From assembly GCA_910587295.1 (NCBI GenBank), contig CAJULP010000096.1:49829-113828 (forward strand): DNA of 64,000 nucleotides, given 5' to 3'. The notes beneath the pieces were generated by a model. That model ran no database searches, was not told the DNA's origin, and saw only the letters and a program-made list of their open reading frames with translations. Within the stretch, counting starts at the first letter, position 1; every line of letters begins with the position of its first letter. The position numbers were made by a program, and so were the translations under genes. This DNA is from an uncultured Lachnospiraceae bacterium. Lineage in GTDB: Bacteria > Bacillota > Clostridia > Lachnospirales > Lachnospiraceae. Below are positions 9,464 through 18,948 of the stretch, piece after piece.

Positions 9464-9662
9464 GGGTCAATATATACGATTTGCGGTGAAGAAATAAAAG
9501 AAGATGAAAGCACTTCCCCTTTTACCATTCTTCTGGCGCAATATATGATAGAACATTATCAGGAAGAATTCTTTTTAAGTCTCTGGCAGTGTGCCCTGAC
9601 CGTTACAGGAAAAAAGTAAAACATTAAAAAAGCCTACAGGTTGGGTGGAAAAGAGGAAAACT

Positions 9663-11710
9663 ATGGTTAAGATAATGCTGAATAGCGGATAGAGGATGAG
9701 GGAATGTACCTCAAACGAGTATTTGGATGCGGCCGTGCCGGGAAGTGTATATCAGGATCTGATGGCAGCAGGCAGAATGGGGGATCCTTTTTATCGGGAT
9801 AACGAAAAGGAAGCTTTGGAGGTAATCTCTCACGACTATGAATATCAGGTCAGGTTTGATGCTCCCGGGGAGCTTTTTCGATGTCAGGAGATTCTGCTTC
9901 ATTTTGACGGAATCGACACTCTTTCCTCCATCACCTTAAACGGGAAGGAGCTTGGGAAGACGGACAATATGCACCGTATCTGGGAATATCAGGTGAAAGA
10001 ATCGCTAAAGGAATTTGGGAATGAGTTGACGGTGGTTTTATATTCTCCTACGGAATTTATTGAAAAGTCTTACAGGGAGGATCCCATAGAAGGGTGTATT
10101 GATGCTATGCGGGGCCTTTCCAGGCTGCGGAAGGGGCACAGCATGTTTGGCTGGGATTGGGGCCCGAGGATTCCGGACGCAGGGATATTCCGGCAGGTAA
10201 GCCTGATGGGAGTGGAAGAGGCAAGGATTGGCGGCGTTTATGTGACGCAGAAGCATGAGGAGGGGAAAGTGATCCTTCATCTTGACGTGGAAGCGGAAAG
10301 TGCTTCCGGCGGCCGGGTGGAGCTTCCTTACACCGTGACCCTTACATTTCCTGACGGAGAAGAGCGGGTTTATGAGGGAAGTCCGGAGGAAATCCAGATC
10401 AAGAATCCGGCCCTCTGGTGGCCAAACGGGTACGGCAGCCAGCCTTTATACGGGATAAAGGTGGAACTGCTTGGCAGTCAGGGAGAAAAGGACGGCCAGG
10501 GGAACGGCACCGGAACAATGGGCCGGGTGCTGGATGTATGGGAACGACGGATCGGTCTTAGGACAATGACGATCCGGCGGGAAAAAGATGCCTACGGAGA
10601 GTCCTTTGTCCATGAGGTGAACGGTGTGACTATCTTTGGTATGGGGCGGCGGCTATTATCCCGACGACTTTTTTTACGATGCCTGTGACGAGATGGGGCT
10701 TATTGTGTGGCAGGATTTCATGTTTGCATGCTGTGTGTACGATCTGACAGAAGAATTTGAAGAAAGTATCACTGCGGAGTTTATCGACATCATTAAAAGG
10801 ATTCGTCATCACACCGGCTTAGGTCTGTGGTGCGGCAACAATGAGATGGAGATGTTTTTGGAGGAAAATAAAGACGGATGGTGCAAAAACCCGATCCAGT
10901 TCAGCGATTATATCAAGATGTTTGAGTATATCATCCCGAAGGTGCTGAAGCAGTATGACCCTCAGACTTTTTACTGGCCGGCCAGTCCTTCCCTTCATTA
11001 AAGACTGTTGAGACCTTTTTGGAACCGGAAGATCGGAATATCTTCTCTTACGTGATGGAGAAGCACCAGAGGAACAATTCTGCCAATGGCAGGATCATGC
11101 ACTATATGGAGCAGACCTACCTTTATCCCAATGATTTTGACATGACGCTGTACGCTTCCCAGCTTCTGCAGGCGGAGGCTATGCGCTGCGGGGTGGAACA
11201 TTTCAGGAGAAACCGGGGCAGGTGCATGGGCTGCTTGATCTGGCAGTTAAACGACTGCTGGCCCGGGGCGAGCTGGTCCATGATCGATTACTTTGGCAGG
11301 TGGAAGGCGGTCCAGTACTACGCAAAGCGGTTTTTTGCACCGCTGATGATATCCTGTGCGGAAGAGGGAATGTTAAGCCAGAATCCCAATGTGAACGCTC
11401 AGCCATACCATCTGGAAAAATCCATTACGCTGTGCGCATGTAATGAGACTTTGGAACGGAAGGAACTGTTCTTTTCTGTGCGCCTAAGTTCTTCCGTTTC
11501 CAAAAGCCGGATATCCGGGTTGAGGTGGAGGGAGACGAAATCCTTCTTACCGCCAGCTGCTTCGTGAAAAACATCAGGATCATTAATGAAAAAGATGATC
11601 TGCTGCTTGAGGACAATTATTTCGACTTAAACGGAGAAAGCCGGAGGGGCCGGATTCTTAAGGGAGATACGGAAAGAATGCGGATAAAGAGTGTGTATGA
11701 TATCAGGTGA
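9663..11710 (+). pseudogene. GH2 beta-mannosidase, multiply broken
   Basis: Fragments in order match one GH2 beta-mannosidase. ATG 9663 begins MVKIMLNSG, then a TAG (9690-9692) falls where the family has Trp (LNGxW). The frame then gives AAVPGSVYQDLMAAG and the jelly-roll and immunoglobulin-like domains to about 10640. Near 10640 a deletion joins NGVTIF to WGGGYYPDDFFYDACDE, losing about 40 residues and shifting frame. The acid/base Glu in LWCGNNEMEMF remains (~10845). Near 10990 a second deletion removes the segment that should hold the SEFGFQ nucleophile, joining YWPASPS to FPSLKTVETF. A third lesion lies near 11490, and the C-terminal domain resumes (IRVEVEGDEILLTASCF) to a TGA at 11708-11710. 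Loss of the nucleophile makes the gene certainly inactive. A ribosome-site-like AGAGGA precedes 9663. Confidence 0.88.
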
Positions 11711-11788
11711 TGTAATTTCAAAAAGGCATAAAATTGAAAACATTCGTATGAGAAGGTAAATATACTGGGAATTGCGCTTTTATCGGAA

Positions 11789-11935
11789 ATGAAGGGGGAA
11801 ATTGCCTGTTATTTCAAAAAATGGGGCAAAAATGAAAAAGAGCATGTTTATACTAAATCCATCGGTGAGGCGTCTAAAAGCAAAACAAAAATAGGTATTG
11901 TGCCTGCGGCTCTGCGAGAATTATTATTGCAATAA
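11789..11935 (+). other. Short open frame between two broken genes, possible remnant
   Basis: A 48-codon frame (start MKGEIACYFKKWGKNEKEH, end LRELLLQ) sits between the GH2 pseudogene and the AAA-ATPase gene. The frame is open about 15 codons further upstream, without a start. There is no clear ribosome site and I recognise no family. It could be a remnant of a lost gene. The rest of 11711-12012 shows nothing else. Confidence 0.25.
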
Positions 11936-12012
11936 AAAAGTGAATTAGATATACTGAAAATAGGTTATAACAGTAGAAGAGTTATGGCTATAGACGGGAA
12001 GGAAAACGAGGA

Positions 12013-13734
12013 ATGGCAAGAAGAATCGGCATAGGAAATTAGGATTTCGAGACAGTCCGAAAGTCAGGGTGTTTTTATATTGACAAGACAGGTTTTATAC
12101 GGGATTGGTGGGAAAGCCGGGATAGTGTGACATTGATCACCCGCCCAAGACGTTTCGGGAAAACATTAAACATGAGTATGCTGGAAAAATTTTTTTCTGT
12201 CAAATATGCAGGCAGAGGAGATTTGTTTGAAGGGCTTTCTGTCTGGGAAGAAAAATCTTCTTCGGGAGAGTATAGATATCGCGATCTGCAGGGGAGATGG
12301 CCGGTGCTGTTTTTCAGTTTTGCAGACGTGAAAGAAAACTCTTTCGTGCAGGCGAGGAAAAAAATATGTCGTATTATTAAGGAACTTTATGACCAGTATG
12401 TATTTTTACTGGAAACAGATTCCATGAGTGAAAGCGAGAAAAAAGACTTTGCGCATATTTCGGTAGAAATGGAGGACAATGAAGCGTCCTTTGCAATAAA
12501 GGCGTTGGCAAAGTATCTGGAAAGGTATTATGGAAGAAAGACAGTTATCTTTCTGGATGAGTATGATACACCGATGCAGGAGGCATATATAAACGGATAC
12601 TGGAAGGAAATGGCGGATTTTATAAGGAGTCTGTTCAACTCTACGTTTAAGACAAACCCTTATCTGGAACGTGCCATTATGACAGGGATTACAAGAATCA
12701 GCAAAGAGTCGATTTTTTCAGATTTGAATAATTTGACGGTGGTGACAACAACTTCCGAGAAATATTCAGGTTATTTTGGTTTTACGGAGGAAGAAGTATT
12801 TGCGGCGCTTGAAGAATACGGTTTGTCATCAAAGGGGCAGCAGGTAAAGAAGTGGTATGATGGTTTTTCATTTGGAAGCAGGACGGATATTTATAATCCA
12901 TGGTCAATCATTAACTTTTTGGATGAAGGAAAGGTAGGGCTTTATTGGGCAAATACAAGTTCAAACAGCCTTGTTGGCAAGTTGATTCGGGAAGGAGACC
13001 CGGAGGTCAAGAAAACCTTTGAACAGTTGATACAGGGGGAGACCATCAGGATGGAGATTGATGAGGAGATTGTCTATGATCAGCTGCCTGTGAAGAAAAA
13101 CGCCATCTGGAGTCTGCTGCTTGCCAGCGGCTATTTGAAAGTGAAAAATTATAATGCTTATATGACAGAATATCAGGTGTGGAAAGAGGAATACGAGCTG
13201 GCGGTGACAAACTTTGAAACGAAGACCATGTTTATGGGGATGGTGCAGGGGTGGTTTGACAACGCTCTTTCTGATTATAATGGTTTTATCAGGTCACTTT
13301 TGGCAGATGATGTGCGGGCGATGAACATCTATATGAATAAGGTTTCTTCAGAAATGTTTAGCAGCTTTGATACCGGGAATAAGCCTTCCCCAAAACAGCC
13401 GGAACGGTTTTATCATGGTTTTGTGCTGGGATTGATGGTAGAACTTGCCGATAGATATGTGATTACTTCAAATAGGGAAAGCGGTTTTGGCAGGTATGAT
13501 GTGATGCTGGAACCGAGAAATCTGAGAGAGGATACAGCATTAGATGCTTTGGTCATAGAATTTAAGGTGCAGGATGAGGCTGAAAAAGAATTATCTGACA
13601 CGGTGCAGGAGGCATTACGGCAGATAGAAGAAAAGGGCTATCAGGCGAATCTTATATCGAAGGGGATTCCAGAAAGGCGGATACGGAAATATGGGTTTGC
13701 TTTTTGCGGGAAAGAAGTACTGATTGGAAAATAA
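12013..13734 (+). pseudogene. AAA-ATPase-like/PD-(D/E)XK protein with an early in-frame TAG
   Basis: ATG 12013, behind a GAAGGAAAACGAGGA ribosome region, starts MARRIGIGN, then TAG (12040-12042), then DFET...FYIDKTGFIRDWWES in the same frame to 13734. The intact paralog at 57623-59314 reads GIQDFET at this point, so the TAG probably replaces a CAG (Gln) codon. The body is otherwise complete: RPRRFGKT (P-loop variant), FLDEYDTPM (Walker B), and a C-terminal nuclease-like domain with GFGRYDVM...VIEFKVQD (D...ExK). Families: AAA-ATPase_like (PF09820) plus PDDEXK_9 (PF08011). Function is unknown; they are very abundant in gut Clostridia and Bacteroidetes. Re-initiation at GTG 12127 would lose the N-terminal ~37 residues but keep the P-loop. 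Confidence 0.8.
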
Positions 13735-13783
13735 ATGAAAAAACTGTCACGCTGCGCATATAAACGTACACTGTAACGTTTCG

Positions 13784-14674
13784 TTAGTAATCCTTCCGTT
13801 GGAAATCCACAGCATGGAACCGCTCATGATCCAAAGAAGCCAGAGAAGGGATAATGCCTCTGTCTTTTACTGGGGCATGTCCTAAAATATGGACATAGGA
13901 ACGGTAAAAAGAAGAATAATCAGAAAAGCCGGTCCTTAAAGCGGCTTCCTGAGCGCTGTGGCCGCTTATCAGCAATTGCTGGGCGGTGATGATGCGCTTA
14001 TACAAAAGATAATTCATAACGGTGGTTCCGGTAGCTTTGCGGAATACCTTATTTAAGTGGTGTTTACTGATAAAAAAGCGCTGGGAGAGCATATCTAAAG
14101 TGATATCGCCGCAAAGGTTCTGGTTTAAAAATGTGATGATGTCCTGAATGGTATTCGGCTTTAGGTCCTTGGCATCATAATCAGCAGGCGTCTGCATGGA
14201 AAGGATCCGGGCAAGGAGGGCTTCAATGCACACGGGAAGCAGCATGGCCTGTATGGCACCGCTTTGGGAGGCGCAGTTTTTCAGGGCCTCAAAATAAGAA
14301 ATGAGGCCGTCTTTTTTGGTATGTTCAAAATAAATAGCCTGACGGCAGAATTTTTCCGGAGAAGGAAAAACGGAAAGCAAAAAGGCCCTGCGCTCCATGG
14401 AAAGGATATCCGGATGGAAATGCAGGGAAAAACGCCGATACGCCCGTGGGTCGTTGATCCGGGCCCCGTGGAAAGCATGGGGCGGAAGGAGCAGCAGGCT
14501 TTGGGGTGTCGGCGTATATTTCTGCCCTTCTACCAGATAATCAATATTTCCTTCCAAAAAGAAATAAACTTCATAAAAATTATGGCAGTGTAAAGTAAAA
14601 TCTTCTGTAGAGCGGGTCGAGATATCGTACCCAAAGTTGACTTTATCGGTATAAATATGTACACATTCTTCCAT
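13784..14674 (-). CDS. AraC-family transcriptional regulator
   Basis: A 296-residue regulator. Residues 1-140 form a cupin-like sensor (HCHNFYEVYFFLEGNIDYLVEG...LLLPPHAFHG). Residues about 185-285 carry the double helix-turn-helix of AraC/XylS proteins (ITLDMLSQRFFISKHHLNKVFRKATG...AALRTGFSDYSSFYRSY). I choose the ATG at 14672-14674, because GAGGCGG lies 6 bp upstream; a GTG at 14686 would add four residues. It is transcribed away from the sugar isomerase/oxidoreductase operon starting at 14802 and is its probable local activator. The inducer is probably a sugar or sugar acid, not identifiable from sequence. Confidence 0.85.
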   Translation of the reverse strand: MEECVHIYTDKVNFGYDISTRSTEDFTLHCHNFYEVYFFLEGNIDYLVEGQKYTPTPQSLLLLPPHAFHGARINDPRAYRRFSLHFHPDILSMERRAFLLSVFPSPEKFCRQAIYFEHTKKDGLISYFEALKNCASQSGAIQAMLLPVCIEALLARILSMQTPADYDAKDLKPNTIQDIITFLNQNLCGDITLDMLSQRFFISKHHLNKVFRKATGTTVMNYLLYKRIITAQQLLISGHSAQEAALRTGFSDYSSFYRSYVHILGHAPVKDRGIIPSLASLDHERFHAVDFQRKDY

Positions 14675-14686
14675 AGTCCGCCTCAC

Positions 14687-14801
14687 ATTCTATTGAAAGC
14701 ATACGACAAGACCGCTATATTTGCAATATAAATTTCTTTTTCTGCAATGTTCACCAAAGAAGGATGCGTATATAGTAAAGCTATAAGGAGGTATCAAAGA
14801 T
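14687..14801. promoter_or_regulatory. Divergent promoter region between the AraC regulator and the isomerase operon
   Basis: 115 bp of A+T-rich DNA separate the two divergent starts. It holds a TATAGT box at 14771-14776 reading toward the isomerase and a strong AAGGAGG ribosome site at 14786-14792. No good -35 is visible, as expected for an activator-dependent promoter. The exact AraC sites cannot be fixed. Confidence 0.4.
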
Positions 14802-15587
14802 ATGAAAACAGGGGCACAGCTTTATACGGTAAGGGCGTATACGCAAAAGGAACGGGATTTTGAATGTACGGTGGAAAAGATTGCACAAATGGGGTATAAA
14901 ACAGTGCAGTTATCAGCTATTGGCAAGGATTTGAAGCCGGAGAGGATAAGGGAGATCTGCGACCGGGCAGGCCTTGGGATCGTGCTGACTCACAGTGACG
15001 TGGACAGGATCTTGTATGATACGGAAGAACTGATCAGGGAACATGATATTTTAGGATGCCGTTATATTGGTTTAGGCGCTATGCCGGAGAAATACCGGAC
15101 GCCGGAATGGCTCTATCATTTTAAGACGGATTTTGAGGAACCGGCAAAAAAGATTGCGGATGCGGGAAAGCTTTTCATGTACCATAACCATGATTTTGAA
15201 TTTCGCAAATTTGCCGCCGAAGGGGCGCCGGACGGAGCGGAGGATAAGCGCATGATCGAGTATCTTGCGGATTGGTTTTCACCGGAAGAGATGGGATTTA
15301 CGCTGGATACTTTTTGGGTGCAGGCAGCAGGCGGCGATGTGTGCCATTGGATAAGGCAGTTAAAAGACAGGATTCCCTGCGTGCATTTAAAGGATATGGA
15401 GATGACGAAAGAGGGCCGGGTGATGGCGCCCGTGATGGAAGGAAACATGAACTTTCCGTCTATATTACAGGAATTAGAGGGAAGCAGCTGCGAGTACCTT
15501 TTGGTGGAACAGGACATCTGTCAGGTCAGCCCCTTTACTTGTTTACAAATGAGTTATGATAATCTGGCAGGGCTGGGATACCGGTAA
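14802..15587 (+). CDS. Sugar phosphate isomerase/epimerase-like TIM-barrel protein
   Basis: A 261-residue protein of the xylose isomerase-like TIM-barrel superfamily. It begins GAQLYTVRAYT and has the conserved metal-site pieces: YHNHDFEF near 127, a TLDTFWVQAAG strand near 168 and CVHLKDM near 194, ending LLVEQD. Such proteins catalyse isomerisation, epimerisation or dehydration of sugars, or of keto-sugars from Gfo/Idh/MocA oxidoreductases. It is first in a four-gene operon with two such oxidoreductases and a second isomerase. The pattern suggests a sugar oxidation route through 3-keto intermediates (inference). ATG 14802 has AAGGAGG 9 bp upstream. Confidence 0.8.
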   Translation: MKTGAQLYTVRAYTQKERDFECTVEKIAQMGYKTVQLSAIGKDLKPERIREICDRAGLGIVLTHSDVDRILYDTEELIREHDILGCRYIGLGAMPEKYRTPEWLYHFKTDFEEPAKKIADAGKLFMYHNHDFEFRKFAAEGAPDGAEDKRMIEYLADWFSPEEMGFTLDTFWVQAAGGDVCHWIRQLKDRIPCVHLKDMEMTKEGRVMAPVMEGNMNFPSILQELEGSSCEYLLVEQDICQVSPFTCLQMSYDNLAGLGYR

Positions 15588-15637
15588 ATCAGGTACAGGC
15601 AGCAAAGAGGTTATGGTGAGTGACAGGAAGGACGGAA

Positions 15638-16822
15638 ATGGATATGGAAAAGGTAAGACTTGGGATCATCGGGATTGGGAATATGGGAAGCGGCCATGCC
15701 AATAGTATCGTGGAAGGCAAGGTTCCGGAGATGGAGCTTGCGGCGGTGGCGGATCTTAGGGAGTCAAGGCGTGCATGGGCAAAGGAAAGTCTTCCGGAAA
15801 CCGTGCGGATTTTCGAAGAAGGGGATGAACTGATCGACAGCGGATGCTGTGATGCGGTGCTGGTGGCAACACCCCATTATGATCATCCCCGTCTTGTGGT
15901 CAAAGCACTGGAAAAGGGGCTTCATGCGATCAGTGAAAAGCCCGCAGGGGTCTATACGAAACAGGTCCGGGAAATGAACGAGGCGGCGGCAAAGTCGGAT
16001 CGGGTGTTTGCGGTGATGTTCAACCAGCGCACCAATCATGTTTACCGAAAAATGAAGGAGATTGTGGGAAGCGGGGAATATGGACAGATCAAGCGTGTGA
16101 ATTGGATCATAACGGATTGGTACCGCTCTCAGGCGTATTATAATTCCGGCGGCTGGCGCGCTACCTGGGCAGGAGAGGGCGGAGGCGTGCTGTTAAACCA
16201 ATGTCCCCACAACCTGGATTTGCTTCAGTGGATCTGCGGTATGCCGGTGAAGGTGCAGGCGTTTTGCCATAATGGTAAATGGCATGACATTGAGGTGGAG
16301 GATGATGTCACCGCATACATGGAGTTTGCCAACGGCGCAACCGGTGTATTCGTGACGACCACGGCGGACGCACCCGGAACCAACCGCTTTGAGGTCACGA
16401 TGGAGAGGGGAAAGCTGGTATGTGAAAATGACAGTCTTTCTTTTTATGAGCTGGACCAGAACGAGAGGGAATACTGTTTTACCACGAAGGAAGGATTCGA
16501 AAAGCCTGCGGGGCATTATGTGGAGCTTTCTACGGATGGGGAAAACCTGCAGCATATAGGGGTGCTTCGTGCGTTTGTTGACCGGATCCTGCATAACGGT
16601 CCGCTGGTGGCGGAAGGTGTGGAGGGCATTAACGGGCTTATGCTGTCTAATGCCATGCATCTATCTTCCTGGCTGGAACGGCCGGTGAGCCTGCCTGTCG
16701 ATGAAGACTTGTTTCTGGAACAATTAAACCGGCGGAAACAATCGTCTAAACAAAAAAAGCAAGTGCAGGAAGTTACCTTTGACACCAAAGGGAGCTACGG
16801 CACGAAAAGCAATAATGAGTGA
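15638..16822 (+). CDS. Gfo/Idh/MocA-family NAD(P)-dependent oxidoreductase
   Basis: A 394-residue oxidoreductase. The N-terminal Rossmann fold starts VRLGIIGIGNMGSGHANSI. It has the EKPAGVYTKQ motif (catalytic-region Lys near 105) typical of Gfo/Idh/MocA enzymes, then GGWRATWAGEGGGVLLNQCPHNLDLLQW in the C-terminal alpha/beta domain, with the active-site His. ATG 15638 is chosen over the GTG at 15620, because AGGAAGG lies 6 bp upstream of 15638. It probably oxidises a sugar or inositol-type hydroxyl. The C-terminal 25 residues are polar and Lys/Gln-rich. The next gene's ribosome site overlaps this stop codon region, indicating coupling. Confidence 0.85.
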   Translation: MDMEKVRLGIIGIGNMGSGHANSIVEGKVPEMELAAVADLRESRRAWAKESLPETVRIFEEGDELIDSGCCDAVLVATPHYDHPRLVVKALEKGLHAISEKPAGVYTKQVREMNEAAAKSDRVFAVMFNQRTNHVYRKMKEIVGSGEYGQIKRVNWIITDWYRSQAYYNSGGWRATWAGEGGGVLLNQCPHNLDLLQWICGMPVKVQAFCHNGKWHDIEVEDDVTAYMEFANGATGVFVTTTADAPGTNRFEVTMERGKLVCENDSLSFYELDQNEREYCFTTKEGFEKPAGHYVELSTDGENLQHIGVLRAFVDRILHNGPLVAEGVEGINGLMLSNAMHLSSWLERPVSLPVDEDLFLEQLNRRKQSSKQKKQVQEVTFDTKGSYGTKSNNE

Positions 16823-16839
16823 TCAAGGAGGAATCGGGG

Positions 16840-17847
16840 ATGAAAGCCGCAATTGTAGGGTGCGGAACGATCGCGCCTGTCCATGCGAAAAGCCTGCAGC
16901 GGATAGAAGGCTGTGAGATTGCAGGTTTTGCGGATATCAAACAGGAACGGGCCCGGGAGTTTGCGGATCGTTATGGGGGACGGGCCTATGACAGTTTAGA
17001 GGAAATGATCCTATGCGAAAAGCCGGACGTGCTCCATATCTGCACGCCCCATTACCTTCATGTGCCTATGGCGGTATATGGGCTTAGCCACGGGGTGAAT
17101 GTGTTTATGGAAAAACCGCCTGCCATTTCGTTCGGGCAGTATGAGCAGCTAAAAAGCGCGGTGGCGACATCGGAGCAAAGGCTGGGATTTTGTTTCCAGA
17201 ACCGTTATAACGCAAGTACGCAGATGGTCAAAAGACTGTTGGAGTCCGGAAAAGCCGGCAGGGTGAAAGGGGCAAGGGGATTGGTGACCTGGAGCCGGAA
17301 AGAGGAATATTACACCCAAAGCAACTGGCGGGGAAAGCTTTCTACGGAAGGCGGCGGTGCGCTGATCAACCAGTCTGTCCATACGTTGGACCTTTTATGT
17401 TATTTTTTAGGCAGGCCCTTGTGGGTGGATGCGGGTATGGCGAACCATCATTTAAAAGGGATTGTGGAGGTGGAAGATACTATGGAGGCTTATATCCGTT
17501 TTCATAATGCTTCCGCCAGCTTTTATGCCACAACGGCTTATTGCGATGATGTGCCGCCTATGATTGAAATTGTATGCGAACATATGACGATCCGGATCGA
17601 GGAGCCCTGTGTGACGTATTCTTATAAAGACGGAAGGGTGGAGCGGCCAGAGGTCAGTCTGGTTAAGCCTGCAGGGAAAAGCTATTGGGGAAGCGGCCAT
17701 GAAGGCTGCATTGCGGATTTTTATAGGCGGCTTTTGGATGGAACGGAATTTGGGGCAGAACTGCCCGGGGTGGAAGATACCCTGAAACTGATGCTGGCTG
17801 TCTATGAGTCGGCAAGAAACAAAGAGGCAGTGTCATTGGAAAGCTGA
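16840..17847 (+). CDS. Gfo/Idh/MocA-family oxidoreductase, second copy
   Basis: A 335-residue oxidoreductase with the same layout as its upstream neighbour: AAIVGCGTIAPVHAKSL (Rossmann loop), MEKPPAISFGQY (family EKP motif) and GGGALINQSVHTLDLLCYF (active-site His). ATG 16840 has a perfect AAGGAGG 8 bp upstream; the longer frame from 16819 would bury that site in coding sequence. Two divergent family members in one operon with two TIM-barrel isomerases suggest sequential or reversible oxidation at different positions, or a heteromeric enzyme (both inference). Confidence 0.85.
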   Translation: MKAAIVGCGTIAPVHAKSLQRIEGCEIAGFADIKQERAREFADRYGGRAYDSLEEMILCEKPDVLHICTPHYLHVPMAVYGLSHGVNVFMEKPPAISFGQYEQLKSAVATSEQRLGFCFQNRYNASTQMVKRLLESGKAGRVKGARGLVTWSRKEEYYTQSNWRGKLSTEGGGALINQSVHTLDLLCYFLGRPLWVDAGMANHHLKGIVEVEDTMEAYIRFHNASASFYATTAYCDDVPPMIEIVCEHMTIRIEEPCVTYSYKDGRVERPEVSLVKPAGKSYWGSGHEGCIADFYRRLLDGTEFGAELPGVEDTLKLMLAVYESARNKEAVSLES

Positions 17848-17879
17848 TATTGCCGGATGAGTAAAAGGATGGGAAGAAA

Positions 17880-18737
17880 ATGGAAAAACAGATTTTATTA
17901 GAAAGCAGCCGGATCAGCGGTTTTGCGGATGAGATTGCGGTGGATATGGATACCCAGATCGCCCTTCTTAAGGAATTGGGAATCGAATGGGTGGAGTTCC
18001 GCAGCGGGGATGGAAAAGGGGTAGCGGATTATTCTCTGGAAGAAGCAAAAGATCTGCGCCGGAAACTGGATGAAAACGGAATCAGGGTTTCGGCGTTAGG
18101 CTCCCCCATAGGAAAGATCGGGATTGAAGAAGACTTTGCTCCGCATTTAAAGCTGTTAGAGCATTTGACGGAATTAGCGGAGGTTTTGGGCACGTCTTAT
18201 ATCCGGATGTTCAGCTTTTTTATCCCGGAGGGAAAAGACCCGGCAGATTACAGGGATGAGGTTTTTGGCCGCACAAAAGCCATGGTGGAAATGGCAAAGG
18301 AGAAGGGCGTTGTGCTTTTGCACGAGAATGAAAAGGGGATTTATGGGGATGTGGCGCAGCGCTGTCTTGACCTGATGCGGAATTTTTACGGAGAGCATTA
18401 CCGGTGCACGTTTGATTTTGCCAATTTCGTACAGTGCGGGCAGGATGTGCTTGCCGCATATGAAATGTTAAAGCCTTATATTACTTATGTTCATGTGAAG
18501 GATGCGGTGATGGAAACCGGGGAAGTGACACCGGCCGGGGAAGGCGACGGGCAGGTGGCGGAAATCCTGCGGCGCCTTGACGGGGAAGGGTATAAAGGGT
18601 TTTTGAGCCTTGAGCCCCACCTGGTGGATTTTGCCGGGCTTAAGAATCTGGAAAAGGATGCGAAAGAAAGAAAAAGAAGCGACGGGGAGCAGGCGTTTAG
18701 CCAGGCATACCATGCGCTTAGGAAGATTTTGGGATAG
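17880..18737 (+). CDS. Sugar phosphate isomerase/epimerase-like protein, second copy
   Basis: A 285-residue TIM-barrel protein of the xylose isomerase-like superfamily. It starts SRISGFADEIAVDMDTQI and carries the metal-ligand pieces LLHENEKGIYG, CTFDFANFVQCG, TYVHVKDAV and FLSLEPHL. These Glu, Asp, His and Glu positions suit a divalent-metal isomerase or 3-keto-sugar processing enzyme. It is last in the four-gene operon and is followed by a strong terminator hairpin. It is only distantly similar to the first isomerase, so it is not a recent duplicate. Confidence 0.8.
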   Translation: MEKQILLESSRISGFADEIAVDMDTQIALLKELGIEWVEFRSGDGKGVADYSLEEAKDLRRKLDENGIRVSALGSPIGKIGIEEDFAPHLKLLEHLTELAEVLGTSYIRMFSFFIPEGKDPADYRDEVFGRTKAMVEMAKEKGVVLLHENEKGIYGDVAQRCLDLMRNFYGEHYRCTFDFANFVQCGQDVLAAYEMLKPYITYVHVKDAVMETGEVTPAGEGDGQVAEILRRLDGEGYKGFLSLEPHLVDFAGLKNLEKDAKERKRSDGEQAFSQAYHALRKILG

Positions 18738-18754
18738 GATTGAGATAAGATAAG

Positions 18755-18799
18755 AATCAGGATGCGGCTGTGGTTGATAAGCCGGCATCCTGATTTGTT
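18755..18799 (+). terminator. Intrinsic terminator of the isomerase/oxidoreductase operon
   Basis: Perfect 11-bp inverted repeat, AATCAGGATGC (18755-18765) and GCATCCTGATT (18785-18795), with a nested GGCT/AGCC stem, followed by TGTTATG. Confidence 0.7.
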
Positions 18800-18848
18800 A
18801 TGCGTTGATTATTCTTTTTGTGATGCAAAGTCTATGAAAAAGTTTATT

Positions 18849-18887
18849 TGATATGTCATATACAATTTATATATGATATGTTATAAT
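18849..18887 (+). promoter_or_regulatory. Promoter and two candidate GntR operators before the first GH38 gene
   Basis: TGATATGTCA (18849-18858) and TGATATGTTA (18874-18883) are near matches to the perfect palindrome TGATATATCA seen upstream of the regulator and the importer. A -10 TATAAT (18882-18887) overlaps the second site. The -35 candidate TATACA (18859-18864), 17 bp upstream, lies between the two sites. Binding at either would block RNA polymerase. Confidence 0.6.
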
Positions 18888-18948
18888 AAATAAACCTGCA
18901 AAGTGAAGGAAAAAGCATGAATTTTTTGTATCCAGAAAGGAGAAGGGG

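Noticed and set aside
9431..9619. 62-codon frame divergent from the XRE gene
   Set aside because: No ribosome site, its start lies on the XRE operon promoter, and the protein looks unremarkable.
5613..12042. TAG recoding (for example pyrrolysine or amber suppression) as explanation of the three in-frame TAGs
   Set aside because: TAG ends atpB, atpG, the MoxR gene and others, and one of the three genes also carries deletions. No suppressor tRNA is seen in the window.
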